Assembly (NCBI GenBank): GCA_964516325.1 | Contig: CAZFAP010000135.1 | Span: forward strand, 1-13,487 | Direction: 5' to 3' | Length of the DNA: 13,487 nucleotides | Source of the DNA: CAZFAP01 sp964516325 | GTDB lineage: Bacteria; Auribacterota; JABMQX01 | Shown: positions 6,177 through 13,487 of the stretch, one piece after another | How positions within the stretch are numbered: position 1 is the stretch's first letter | Layout: the number at the start of each line of letters is the position of its first letter | Position numbers and translations under genes: made by a program | Notes under the pieces: generated by a model | Seen by the model: only the letters and a program-made list of their open reading frames with translations | Database searches by the model: none | Told to the model about the DNA's origin: nothing

Positions 6177-6333
6177 GCGCGTCCTCATCCGTATGGGACT
6201 ACCAGGCCCCCGGAAACCACTATGAGTCTACGACACACATTTGTGGCGACGGGGTCGTCATGATAAGCTCACGGCGAGCGGTCAGCAGCGAATTGATGAC
6301 CTTACTCATGGAGCCGAGAAAGGAGAGCTGGGC

Positions 6334-7086
6334 GTGGCGGACTGGTTTGAGGAATTTTTCGGTGGGTTGTATGCGAAGGTTCTGCCGAAGGTGTTTGATG
6401 AGAGGCAGACCATGCAGGATGTCCGAACGGTGAAACGATTGCTCGGACTGCGGGAAGGGCGGCGGGTGCTCGACATCCCCTGCGGAATGGGGCGGCTGAG
6501 TATCCCGGTGGCTCGGATGGGCATCGTGATGACCGGCTTAGACCTCACCGAGTCTTATGTCAGGCGAGCACGGCGGGACGCCAAACGCGAGAGCCTCGGC
6601 GTGAGATTCCTCCACGGCGACATGGGCGAGATCTGATTCGATTCCGAGTTTGACGCCGCCTTCAACTGGTTCGGGAGCTTCGGCTACTTCGCGGACGCCG
6701 AAAACCTCTCGTTCTGCAAGCGAGTCTTTTGGGCATTGAAGCCCTGCGGAAGCTTTCTGGTCGAGGGCTTGAACAAGTCGTGGCTTCTTGCGCACTTCCG
6801 CCCGAGGGATGACCGGACAGTCGGTGGCGTGCGAGTTATCGAGCGGCGGAGATGGGACCCGGTCAAAAGCCGCATTCTCTGCACGTGGGTTTTCTCCCAG
6901 GGGAACGTGACGGAGCGGCGTCGTATCTCGATACGAATGTTCAACGGCGCCGAGATGCGTTCTCTGCTTCTCGCTGCGGGCTTCTGCGACATCGTTCTAT
7001 TCGGCTATCCACCTCTGGGGCGGCTCACAGGCCACTCTCGCAGACTCATCGCGGTCGGCAAGCGGCCCTTGAAAACAAGACTTTGA
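6334..7086 (+). pseudogene. SAM-dependent methyltransferase interrupted by an in-frame TGA
   Basis: This is a class I methyltransferase of about 250 codons. Motif I is VLDIPCGMGRLSIPVA (residues 45-60), followed by the acidic strand end GLDLTESYV; the target is not predictable. Codon 101 (6634-6636) is TGA. The same frame continues without a break as FDSEFDAAFNWFGSFGYF, exactly the sequence expected next in the family, and runs to a TGA at 7084-7086. A CGA-to-TGA change (Arg to stop) would explain it. TGA ends several intact genes here, so it is a real stop, and neither half alone makes a full fold. The start chosen is GTG 6334 with AAGGAG eight bases upstream, giving MADWFEEFF; an in-frame TTG at 6241 would add 31 unrelated residues. 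A sequencing error cannot be excluded. Bases 6177-6333 upstream hold nothing I recognise. Confidence 0.78.
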
Positions 7087-7132
7087 AGAGGCCGACCGGG
7101 CCGAACCGACTTGATTCTTTCCGGCGTAAGTA

Positions 7133-7160
7133 TTGCCGTCGGTCCCGTTCTCTGTATAAT
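7133..7160 (+). promoter_or_regulatory. Sigma70-type promoter for the isomerase gene
   Basis: TTGCCG (7133-7138), a 16-base spacer and a perfect TATAAT (7155-7160). The start of transcription would be near 7167, giving a leader of about 34 bases with AGGAGG before the ATG at 7201. It lies directly after the broken methyltransferase gene, so the downstream genes do not depend on it. Confidence 0.65.
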
Positions 7161-7200
7161 GACACCGGAACTGTACCCGGAAACATAGGAGGCACGAGAA

Positions 7201-8103
7201 ATGCGCGAAAAGATGGACCGGAGAAGATTCGTTAAGACATGCGGTTTGGGTGCGGCTGCCTCGATGGCGGTGATGGTAGAGACCTCGGGCGAAGAGGCGA
7301 AGACAGAGCCAGCTTCTGGAAGCGAAATAACGAAGGGGCTGGTCTTCGGGATGCTGCCCGGAAGTTTGTCCATCGAGGACAGATTCAAGTTGGCGGCGGA
7401 AGTTGGCTTCCAGGGAGTTGAGATTGGCACGGTGCGCGACGCTGAGACACTCAAGCAGATGATCGCCGCTTCGGAGAAGACCGGGGTGCGAATTCACTCG
7501 ATAATGAATTCCGACCATTGGGATTCTCCTCTTTCGAGCGCGGATGCGGATGTCGTGGCGAGAGGCTTGAAGTGCATGGAAATCTCCCTTCAAAACGCGC
7601 ACGAATGCGGAGCGGATGCGGTTCTCCTCGTCCCCGCCGTCGTGAATCCGTCCACCATGTACCGGGACGCTTACGAACGCTCCGGGAAACAGATTCGCAA
7701 GCTCCTTCCTCTGGCTGAGAAGTTGAAAGTGGTCATCGCCGTCGAGAATGTCTGGAACAAGTTCCTCCTCAGCCCCACTGAATTCGCGCGGTACGTTGAC
7801 GAATTCAACAGCCCCTTCCTCAAAGCATATTTCGATGTCGGAAATGTTGTGCTCTTTGGTTTCCCGCAGGACTGGATTCGGACGCTTGGCTCGCGAATCG
7901 TCAAAGTGCACGTGAAGGGCTTTGACGCGAATCGGATGAGATTCGTCGCCCTTCGTGAAGGAACGATTGACTGGCCGGAGGTTCGCCGGGCTTTGAAAGA
8001 GGTGGGCTACAAGGGCTTCATGACGGCGGAGCTTGGCGGCGGCGACCGAGATTATCTCGACGGCGTAAGCAAACAGATGGACAAGATTATCGCCGGAGAG
8101 TAA
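7201..8103 (+). CDS. Tat-exported sugar phosphate isomerase/epimerase-like TIM-barrel protein
   Basis: The protein belongs to the xylose isomerase-like/AP endonuclease 2 superfamily, whose members use a divalent metal for sugar or inositol isomerisation, epimerisation or related chemistry. The N-terminus DRRRFVK (residues 6-12) followed by a hydrophobic GLGAAASMAVMV is a twin-arginine signal, so it is folded in the cytoplasm and exported. Barrel features include GFQGVEIG (69-76), and likely metal ligands Glu182 (VENVWNKF), Asp212 (YFDVGN), His237 (KVHVKGF) and Glu277 (TAELGGG). The length of 300 residues is normal. ATG 7201 has GGAGG eight bases upstream; ATG 7213 is a possible alternative. 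The exact substrate cannot be read from the sequence. It has its own promoter, and the alkyltransferase gene follows after 51 bases, perhaps on the same transcript, though the two functions seem unrelated. Confidence 0.87.
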   Translation: MREKMDRRRFVKTCGLGAAASMAVMVETSGEEAKTEPASGSEITKGLVFGMLPGSLSIEDRFKLAAEVGFQGVEIGTVRDAETLKQMIAASEKTGVRIHSIMNSDHWDSPLSSADADVVARGLKCMEISLQNAHECGADAVLLVPAVVNPSTMYRDAYERSGKQIRKLLPLAEKLKVVIAVENVWNKFLLSPTEFARYVDEFNSPFLKAYFDVGNVVLFGFPQDWIRTLGSRIVKVHVKGFDANRMRFVALREGTIDWPEVRRALKEVGYKGFMTAELGGGDRDYLDGVSKQMDKIIAGE

Positions 8104-8154
8104 AGGAAAGGACGGGCCGCCTCGAACGTAACGCATCGGGGCGATTGAAAAATC

Positions 8155-8685
8155 GTGAGTGAAGATGGCCGTGCAGAAATCCAGTTTACAATCGAGCTGC
8201 CGCGAAGTCTCGGCAGGCTTTTGGTCGGGTATCGCGACAGTCGGCTGACGTCGGTCCAGCTTCTTCGCGCAAAGACGGGAAGGTCCGGACAAGGGCGTGC
8301 CACCGCCCGGCGCCAGGGAAGAGACCTTAACCTCGAGAACAAGTTGCGGGCGGATTTTCGCTCTTATTTCTTGGGCAAGAAGGTGGATCTCGATTATCCT
8401 GTGGACACGGACGGGTTCACGGCTTTTCAAAGGGCGGTCTGGGCCGCCATGCGAAGGATTCCTTACGGCGAGGCGCGGCCGTACCGGTGGCTCGCGGAAA
8501 AGATTGGAAGAGCGCGAGCATATCGGGCGGTAGGCAACGCCTGCGCGAAGAACCCCCTTTTAATCGTTCAGCCCTGCCACCGCGTGGTCGGGTCAGGGGG
8601 CAAGCTTGGCGGCTTTTCAGCAGGGCTTGACTTGAAGAGAGCCTTGTTGAAGCTGGAGGGAGCATCTTTCGACGCCCGCAAGTGA
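8155..8685 (+). CDS. ogt: Methylated-DNA--[protein]-cysteine S-methyltransferase
   Basis: This suicide repair protein removes alkyl groups from O6-alkylguanine (and O4-alkylthymine) in DNA onto its own cysteine. The acceptor is Cys141 in PCHRVVGSGGKLGGFSAGL; Ile before PCHRV is usual, Gln is found here. The DNA-binding helix-turn-helix region YGEARPYRWLAEKIG (104-118) and RAVGNACAKNPL (124-135) are intact. At 176 residues it is a single-domain Ogt type without an Ada transcription-factor part. The start is GTG 8155; the ribosome-binding site is weak, and an internal ATG at 8164 would remove three residues. Residues 39-58 are basic and Gly-rich, an unconserved linker between the N-terminal domain and the catalytic domain. 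No terminator separates it from the isomerase gene 51 bases upstream. Confidence 0.92.
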   Translation: MSEDGRAEIQFTIELPRSLGRLLVGYRDSRLTSVQLLRAKTGRSGQGRATARRQGRDLNLENKLRADFRSYFLGKKVDLDYPVDTDGFTAFQRAVWAAMRRIPYGEARPYRWLAEKIGRARAYRAVGNACAKNPLLIVQPCHRVVGSGGKLGGFSAGLDLKRALLKLEGASFDARK

Positions 8686-8809
8686 ACAAAAGGGAGGTCT
8701 GCGAAGTCAATACACAATCGGATGCGTATGCTTGCAGAAAAGCGTAAATTGCCATAAGGCCAACTGCAATAGACCTTGGAAACCGAGAAGAAGGGAGGGT
8801 GTAACGATT

Positions 8810-9607
8810 ATGGCCAGAAGAAAGGGTCTCAGTTTCGTAGCGGTAGTCGCTGCGTCCGCAGTCCTCTTATTGACGGCGAATTCCTTCTCACAGCAACCGC
8901 AGCCGCGGGGAAACTGGCCGGTTGGCGGAGGGGTGGACGTCGGCATCGTCAGCAAGTACATCTGGAGGGGGTACATCCAGAACGAGGATTTTGCTCTGCA
9001 ACCGGACGCCTATCTCACTCTCGGCAATTTCCTTGCCTCGGTCTGGGGTTCGCTCGACATGACCGATAGAGACGACGTCAGGATTGACTCGCAGGGCGAT
9101 TTCAGCGAGATTGACTATGTCCTACAGTACACCATCCCAGCAAATCTGCTGAACCTTTCCTTCGGATATTCGCTCTACACCTACCCGAACACGCCTGACG
9201 AGATTAGAAAGTCCACCCAGGAGGTTTACGCCAGGGGAGGGTTCAAGGTCTTCCTCGAACCGACTGTCGAGCTCTTTTACGACATGGACGAGGTCGAGGG
9301 ATGGTACGGGCGAGCCTCCGCCACCTATACCCAGCGCCAGAACAGCCAGGAGTGGAAGCTTCGCGGTTCCGTCGGCTTCGCCTCGGAGGAATTCGCCAAC
9401 TATTATTTCGGGGGTCGGGAGTCCCTCTTTGACAGTTCGTCCTTCTGCGACCTGGAGGTCAGGCTGTTCACGACCTTCGATCTCGGCCTCAACTTCGGCC
9501 TGACGCCGTTTGTCGGTGTCTCTTATCTCCTCGACAGCGAGATTCGAGATGCTTACAACGACGATGGAGAGTTCTTCGGCGGGCTGAACGTATCGTGGTC
9601 GTTTTGA
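8810..9607 (+). CDS. Putative outer-membrane porin (TorF/TIGR02001-like beta-barrel)
   Basis: The 265-residue product begins with a Sec signal (basic MARRKG, hydrophobic LSFVAVVAASAVLLL, likely cut near ANSFS-QQ). The mature part has alternating hydrophobic/polar strands rich in Tyr, Trp and Phe, and it ends in Phe (VSWSF), the C-terminal signature recognised by the BAM complex. DVGIVSKYIWRGYIQ (43-57) near the start resembles the 'S-x-Y-x-x-RG' first strand of the TorF/Gcw_chp family of putative porins. The start ATG 8810 is chosen because GGGAGGG lies ten bases upstream and the signal peptide starts there; a TTG at 8732 in the same frame would add 26 polar residues. The 124 bases after the alkyltransferase gene hold no clear terminator or promoter. 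It implies a diderm cell. The transported solute is unknown. Confidence 0.78.
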   Translation: MARRKGLSFVAVVAASAVLLLTANSFSQQPQPRGNWPVGGGVDVGIVSKYIWRGYIQNEDFALQPDAYLTLGNFLASVWGSLDMTDRDDVRIDSQGDFSEIDYVLQYTIPANLLNLSFGYSLYTYPNTPDEIRKSTQEVYARGGFKVFLEPTVELFYDMDEVEGWYGRASATYTQRQNSQEWKLRGSVGFASEEFANYYFGGRESLFDSSSFCDLEVRLFTTFDLGLNFGLTPFVGVSYLLDSEIRDAYNDDGEFFGGLNVSWSF

Positions 9608-9645
9608 GCTGAACGTCGGACAATTCTTCCTCAAGTGCGGGTGAG

Positions 9646-9665
9646 GCTGAGGCCGCTGCCTCAGC
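9646..9665. terminator. Hairpin between convergent genes, possible bidirectional terminator
   Basis: GCTGAGGC, loop CGCT, GCCTCAGC is a perfect 8-bp stem. It sits 39 bases after the porin stop and 39 bases before the protease stop from the other side. Neither strand has a U-tract, so its strength as an intrinsic terminator is doubtful. Confidence 0.45.
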
Positions 9666-9703
9666 AGGAACCGGTCTGCCTGGCTAAGATGCCGGGAAGT
9701 CTC

Positions 9704-10420
9704 TCAGCGGCGTAATACCCTCCACCAGACCACCGGGTCGTTGACCACAAAAAGCATGATCTTGAAGCCCAGGCTGTAGAGCGGCCCAAGAATGCCCGTG
9801 TTCACCAGCAGCAGAAGAATGATCCAGCCGTGCGGACTAACGATTTTGTCGTACACCTCTAACGCTTGCCTTGACAGAAAATTCTTCAGGATGTGTGAGC
9901 CATCCAGGGGATAAATCGGAAGAAGGTTGAAGAAGAACAGCGCCATGTTCAACATCGCCATTTGACCCAGGAAGTCCACGACTACGGGGTTTCTTTCCGC
10001 GTTGAGCGGCACGGGGAAGAACCGCAGCACCAGCTTCATCAGAACAAGGGCGCCAACAACTAAGAGGAGGTTGGAGACGGGTCCCGCTAGCGAAGTCTCG
10101 ATTTCGCCCCGCCGGTATTTTCTGAACTTGAGAGGATTAACCGGAACGGGCTTGCCCCACCCAAGCAGGCTGAACCCGGACATAAAAAACCACGACAGCG
10201 GAATGATCAACGTCCCGACCGGGTCAATGTGGGGGATTGGATTGAGCGTCATTCGTCCCATCAGGCGTGCGGTGTCATCCCCGTTCCGATTCGCCGCCCA
10301 GGCGTGCGCAAACTCGTGAAAGGAAATCGAAAAGTACAAGACCACGAGAAACTGAAACATCCAGACCGGGTCAATGCCTTTCCGAAGAGAGATGAATAGG
10401 AGGACTGGCCATAGGATCAT
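9704..10420 (-). CDS. M50-family site-2-type intramembrane zinc metalloprotease
   Basis: This family cuts substrates within the membrane. The zinc motif HEFAH (His35, Glu36, His39) is in the second hydrophobic segment, and the third ligand is Asp173 in NLLPIYPLDG (165-174), the typical LDG motif. LNPIPHIDPVGTLIIP (59-74) is characteristic of the short YwhC/SREBP-type bacterial group. There are about five membrane segments in 238 residues and no PDZ or CBS domain, so this is the minimal form. The ATG (10420-10418) overlaps the TGA of the upstream permease-protease gene by four bases (ATGA), which implies translational coupling. Being third in an operon with an ABC ATPase and a CPBP-protease fusion, it probably processes something linked to that transporter. 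The substrate is not evident. Confidence 0.92.
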   Translation of the reverse strand: MILWPVLLFISLRKGIDPVWMFQFLVVLYFSISFHEFAHAWAANRNGDDTARLMGRMTLNPIPHIDPVGTLIIPLSWFFMSGFSLLGWGKPVPVNPLKFRKYRRGEIETSLAGPVSNLLLVVGALVLMKLVLRFFPVPLNAERNPVVVDFLGQMAMLNMALFFFNLLPIYPLDGSHILKNFLSRQALEVYDKIVSPHGWIILLLLVNTGILGPLYSLGFKIMLFVVNDPVVWWRVLRR

Positions 10421-12498
10421 GGTTGCGGAATCTCCTGACCGGTTCGCTGCTCTGAGGGTGGCTCGTCAACAGCACCACTCTGCGGCGGCAGTTCCTCCCT
10501 GACGCGGAATCTCCAGAGCAGCGCCGCGCCTATCACAAGGACCGCTGCGGACACGGCGAGCAACTGCCAGGGAACGTGACTCCCCCCTTCTAACCATCTG
10601 CTTGCTTCATCCGCGAGACCGAGCGGCTTGAACAGAGCCTCGCATTCTGCCTTGTACTGGGTGATAATCAATCCGACGAGGTTATTCGTCAAGTGAAACA
10701 GCATTCCGGGGAAGATGGAACCGGAGCAGACGACGATGAACGCAATCATGATGCCCAGAAGCGCCGCAGGAAGAAGGCGAGATAGGAGGACATGGTACAT
10801 CCCGAAAAGGATTCCGTTGATTAGAATCTTTCCTGGGAGAGACAGCCTGTCGAAACCGGCCAGAACGAACCCCCGCATCATCATCTCCTCGCAGATTGCC
10901 GGAGAAACGGCCAGCGCCAGTACCGCGGGCCAGAAGCCCGCCCGGACGGTCTTTGACATCGCGTCGGCAAACTCTTTCGGGACGGGCAGGAGATCCTTCT
11001 GAATTATCGCCACCTCCAGGACCAGCAAGTACCCGCCGCAGAATAGGAGGAGAGCTCCAACAAGGTGAACGACGCGAAATCGCCTCAGATTAAACGTCCT
11101 TCGGAAATCAAGTTTGAGATAAGCTGCGAAGAGAACCACCGGCAGGAGAATCAAAAGCCATTCCGACAGGACCGCGCCCAACACGTAGGAGAAGGGACCC
11201 CCGCGAGGCGATACGAAAATTGACGACACGTAATAGTACAGAACGAAAACGGCGGCACACGTGAACAGGGCTTCCGCGAGAGACGGCGCCGGCTTCGCCT
11301 TCAGGAACCTCCTCCGGACGAAGAGAGCAAACGGTCTCTCGAGGGAAAACAGCGCATTCTCGTCGTGGAATAGTCTCACCGCGGCGTGAAGCGCGACGAC
11401 CGCATAGGCGCTTGTGGACATAAGGGCAAGGAGAATGTGTCGCGCCCGGTACATCCCTTCCATGAGGTCGCGGAACAACAGCGACATATTGATCACCGGA
11501 ACCAGGCAAAGAAAATCGTTCAACTCGAATCCTCGCTGCATCGAGACCATCGCAGGGACGAGGCACAAAAGGTAAATCGGCGTAACGTAGTTCTGCGCTT
11601 CTCTGAAGGTGCGGGCGTACGTCGAGACCGCCATCATCAAAGCGCTGAAAAGAACCGCCAGGGGAATCAGCGAGACCAGCACCAGAGCCACGGTCGTGAA
11701 TGGGAGGATGGACTGCGTGGGCGCTCGCAGAACATGGATGAACGTAAGACCCATTGCCGCCAGGTTGAGAAGCCCCGTCACCATGCAGATCAGAAACACG
11801 GAGAGGAATTTCCCATAAACGATTTCATTCCTTCCTGCCGGTGAAGCCAGAATGGTCTCAATGGTCCCTCGCTCTTTCTCTCCCGCGGTCGTGTCTATGG
11901 CAGGATACATGGCGCCGGCGATGGTCAAAAGCACCAGGATCATCGGCAAGCTCATTGCCAGAACAGACCGGATTTGCTCCGACCGAGATGAGAGGTTCTT
12001 CTCCTCGATAATGACCGGATAGACGTACCGTTCCTCTTCTGCCAGGTCCACGTTTCTCCGCGTCGCCTCCCTGGCATACTTCTCGAGCGCAGCAAGAACC
12101 CTCTCCTTTCCCTTCTCGGAGTAAATGTCGGTCTGGCGGTACGTCACGACCACCTTTGGCACGTCCGCCGCCTCGTCCTTCGTTTTGCGGGCGTCCAACT
12201 CAACGAGGACGCCTCTTTCGTCGTCCAGTTTTCCCTTTCGGGTCTCCACAACGTTGAGGTTGCGGTCTTCCGCGAGAGCCTTTTTGAGTTCCGCCCATTC
12301 TCTCTTCTCGTACAGGTAAACGACGGTCTTCTGCTTCTCAAGTCGGGTCTCCTGCACGCTGTGCATCTGCGAGAAGGCGAGGATGAGGAGAGGATAGATG
12401 AGCACGGGGCCGAGAATCATCACCAGGAGGGTTCTTCTGTCCCGGAGCGTCTCCAGCGATTCCTTCAGAAACACGATTTTGACATTACGGACGTTCAA
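10417..12498 (-). CDS. ABC-2 permease (NatB-like) fused to a CPBP intramembrane protease
   Basis: The N-terminal half (about 1-375) is an ABC-2 exporter permease: a first membrane helix at 24-43, a large extracytoplasmic loop (about 45-178), then the hallmark GEKERGTIETILASPAGR (206-223) and a bundle of helices to 375. The C-terminal half (about 405-665) is a CPBP/CAAX-type glutamate protease with all three motifs: EEMMMR (537-542), FGMYH (565-569) and HLTNN (602-606). At 693 residues this is a true fusion; no stop or frameshift lies between the parts. The start is TTG at 12498, which forms TTGA with the stop of the ATPase gene; AAGGGA is four bases upstream. An ATG nearby (12485) is out of frame. 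The permease half needs the adjacent ATPase. NatAB exports sodium in Bacillus, but here export and cleavage of a peptide or protein seems as likely. Confidence 0.92.
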   Translation of the reverse strand: MNVRNVKIVFLKESLETLRDRRTLLVMILGPVLIYPLLILAFSQMHSVQETRLEKQKTVVYLYEKREWAELKKALAEDRNLNVVETRKGKLDDERGVLVELDARKTKDEAADVPKVVVTYRQTDIYSEKGKERVLAALEKYAREATRRNVDLAEEERYVYPVIIEEKNLSSRSEQIRSVLAMSLPMILVLLTIAGAMYPAIDTTAGEKERGTIETILASPAGRNEIVYGKFLSVFLICMVTGLLNLAAMGLTFIHVLRAPTQSILPFTTVALVLVSLIPLAVLFSALMMAVSTYARTFREAQNYVTPIYLLCLVPAMVSMQRGFELNDFLCLVPVINMSLLFRDLMEGMYRARHILLALMSTSAYAVVALHAAVRLFHDENALFSLERPFALFVRRRFLKAKPAPSLAEALFTCAAVFVLYYYVSSIFVSPRGGPFSYVLGAVLSEWLLILLPVVLFAAYLKLDFRRTFNLRRFRVVHLVGALLLFCGGYLLVLEVAIIQKDLLPVPKEFADAMSKTVRAGFWPAVLALAVSPAICEEMMMRGFVLAGFDRLSLPGKILINGILFGMYHVLLSRLLPAALLGIMIAFIVVCSGSIFPGMLFHLTNNLVGLIITQYKAECEALFKPLGLADEASRWLEGGSHVPWQLLAVSAAVLVIGAALLWRFRVREELPPQSGAVDEPPSEQRTGQEIPQP

Positions 12499-13274
12499 TT
12501 CTTCCCTTCACCCAGGTAGAACCAGAATGCGTCTGCAAGACTGCTTGCTCCGGAAACCGAAAGCAATTCCTTTGTTGTCCCCACAGCGACCAACTTGCCC
12601 TTGTTCAGCAGACCGACTCGGTCGCACATCTCCTCGGCTTCGGTCATGTGATGGGTTGACAGGATGATCGCTTTTCCCTGCCCGCGCGCGTTCCGAATGA
12701 AGTTGATGATTGCCTTCCCGGAGACTACATCCAGCCCTGCTGTAGGCTCGTCCAGAATGAGGACCGAAGGGTCGTGAATCAACGTCCTTGCGATGGAAAC
12801 CTTCTGCCTCTCGCCGGTGGATAGTTTCCCCACGTGGCGGTCCCGTATGTCCCCCATGGCGAGAACATCGAAGATTTCGGCCGCTCTCCTTTCAATCAGG
12901 GGGCGGTCAAGACCATGTAGCCTTCCGAAATACCGGACGGTCTCCAGAGGCGTGAGGCGTGAGTAAAGTCCGGTGTTCCCTGAGAGAAAGCCTATCCTCT
13001 TCTTGACCTGATACGGTTCAGCCGCCACGCTATGTCCGCAAATCCGAGCCGAACCGCTGGTCGGCGAGAGAATCGTCGCAATGACTCGCAAGAGAGTGGT
13101 CTTGCCCGCTCCATTCGGGCCGAGAATGCCGAAGATTTCTCCTCCGCGGCACTCAAAACTCACTCCATCCACTGCCCTTATTTCTCCTCGCCTCGGGTCT
13201 TGAAAATCCTTGCAGAGCAAGGAGACTTCAACACCGGCCGGACGGTCGGAGTTACTTGCGGGTTTCGACTCCAT
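12495..13274 (-). CDS. ABC transporter ATP-binding protein (NatA-like)
   Basis: This is the ATPase that powers the permease-protease fusion downstream. The 259-residue product has Walker A GPNGAGKT, the Q-loop region near GFLSGNTGLYSRLTPLETV, signature LSTGERQKVSIAR, Walker B VLILDEPTAGLD and H-loop STHHMTEAEE, all intact. LSGN-TGLYSRLTPLE is typical of the NatA/CcmA-like exporter group. It starts at ATG 13274; the nearest GGAG is 15 bases away, so initiation looks weak. The gene ends in TGA overlapping the TTG start of the permease gene, so ATPase and permease are made together. It is the first gene of the three-gene operon. The N-terminal 14 residues are polar and unconserved. Confidence 0.93.
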   Translation of the reverse strand: MESKPASNSDRPAGVEVSLLCKDFQDPRRGEIRAVDGVSFECRGGEIFGILGPNGAGKTTLLRVIATILSPTSGSARICGHSVAAEPYQVKKRIGFLSGNTGLYSRLTPLETVRYFGRLHGLDRPLIERRAAEIFDVLAMGDIRDRHVGKLSTGERQKVSIARTLIHDPSVLILDEPTAGLDVVSGKAIINFIRNARGQGKAIILSTHHMTEAEEMCDRVGLLNKGKLVAVGTTKELLSVSGASSLADAFWFYLGEGKN

Positions 13275-13487
13275 GCGTGCCTGAGTTCGCTCCTAACTTG
13301 CAGGAAGTAGCGTTCGTCGAGTCTGTTCCTGCCTCCCGATGCTGAGAACGGGAGGAAAATTGCGACAACAATCTCACATGCGCGAGCCAGAAGTCAAGGC
13401 AGCAACGAGCGCGACAGCGATTCCGAAAGGTGGGTGTTGGCAGGGGGGTGCAGGAGGGGAGAAGGGGTGTTTTTGGTGTATGGGGGC
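13275..13487. other. Upstream region of the ABC operon, no gene
   Basis: I see no coding sequence here. On the minus strand TTGACT (13397-13392) is followed 18 bases later by GATTGT, a possible but weak promoter for the ABC operon. A 7-bp hairpin (cctcccg 13332-13338 with cgggagg 13349-13355, 10-nt loop) would lie in its leader. From 13427 to the end the plus strand is strikingly G/T-rich, with G-runs at 13432-13434, 13443-13448, 13456-13459, 13464-13467 and 13482-13486. Confidence 0.45.

Noticed and set aside
5700..6180. RNase P RNA, tmRNA, SRP RNA or cobalamin riboswitch in the Fic leader
   Set aside because: I looked for their conserved cores (GAGGAAAGTCC, the tmRNA ends, the GGAAG SRP loop, the B12 box) on both strands and found none.
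6634..6636. Selenocysteine or tryptophan recoding of the in-frame TGA in the methyltransferase
   Set aside because: No methyltransferase of this kind needs Sec at this place, I see no convincing bacterial SECIS hairpin directly after it, and TGA is a normal stop in neighbouring genes.
6997..8430. Long minus-strand open frame (477 codons) opposite the isomerase and alkyltransferase genes
   Set aside because: The plus strand there has two genes with full catalytic motifs; the antisense product has no recognisable domain and low-complexity charged sequence.
8686..8809. Promoter before the porin gene (TTGCAG with TAAGGC 17 bases later)
   Set aside because: The -10 is too far from consensus to support a call.
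1..13487. CRISPR arrays, tRNA or rRNA genes, transposase genes
   Set aside because: No regularly spaced direct repeats, no tRNA-like TTCGA arm with flanking stems, and no transposase or integrase motifs were seen.

Overview
The window looks like a chromosomal piece of an uncultivated Gram-negative bacterium. It encodes an outer-membrane beta-barrel protein with a signal peptide, a Tat-type signal and [NiFe]-hydrogenase maturation genes. GC content looks moderately high, and GTG and TTG starts are used beside ATG. From memory, an ABC permease fused to a CPBP protease is best known from Planctomycetota and related lineages, but no marker here fixes the taxon. TGA is a normal stop in many genes of the window.

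Region 1 (1-3975) is hydrogenase maturation. The C-terminal end of hypE, with its terminal Cys, enters from the left on the + strand. hypA, hypB and hypC lie in that order on the - strand and are followed by a 761-residue exported repeat protein of unknown function that converges on hypE. HypA and HypB supply nickel. HypC works with HypD and HypE in making the Fe(CN)2CO group. hypD and hypF are not in the window.

Region 2 (3976-4265) holds no gene. It carries a pair of about 31-bp imperfect inverted repeats built from degenerate 'acaggat' units, an interspersed-repeat or MITE-like element.

Region 3 (4266-6176, - strand) has a half-size TMEM165/GDT1-type cation transporter and a Fic-domain protein with an altered Fic motif. 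Ahead of the Fic gene is an unusually long (about 440 nt) structured leader. It begins at a good sigma70-type promoter and contains a near-consensus T-box motif. This is the most intriguing part of the window, and its identity is not proven.

Region 4 (6177-9607, + strand) has a SAM-dependent methyltransferase broken by one in-frame TGA, a Tat-exported sugar isomerase/epimerase-like protein behind a clear promoter, an O6-alkylguanine-DNA alkyltransferase and a putative porin.

Region 5 (9704-13274, - strand) is a translationally coupled three-gene operon: an ABC ATPase, an ABC-2 permease fused to a CPBP glutamate-type intramembrane protease, and an M50 site-2-type zinc protease. The stop/start overlaps are 4 bp each. 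Export coupled to membrane proteolysis is the natural reading, but the substrate is unknown. The right edge (13427-13487) is a strange G/T-rich tract that may be a contig-end artefact.
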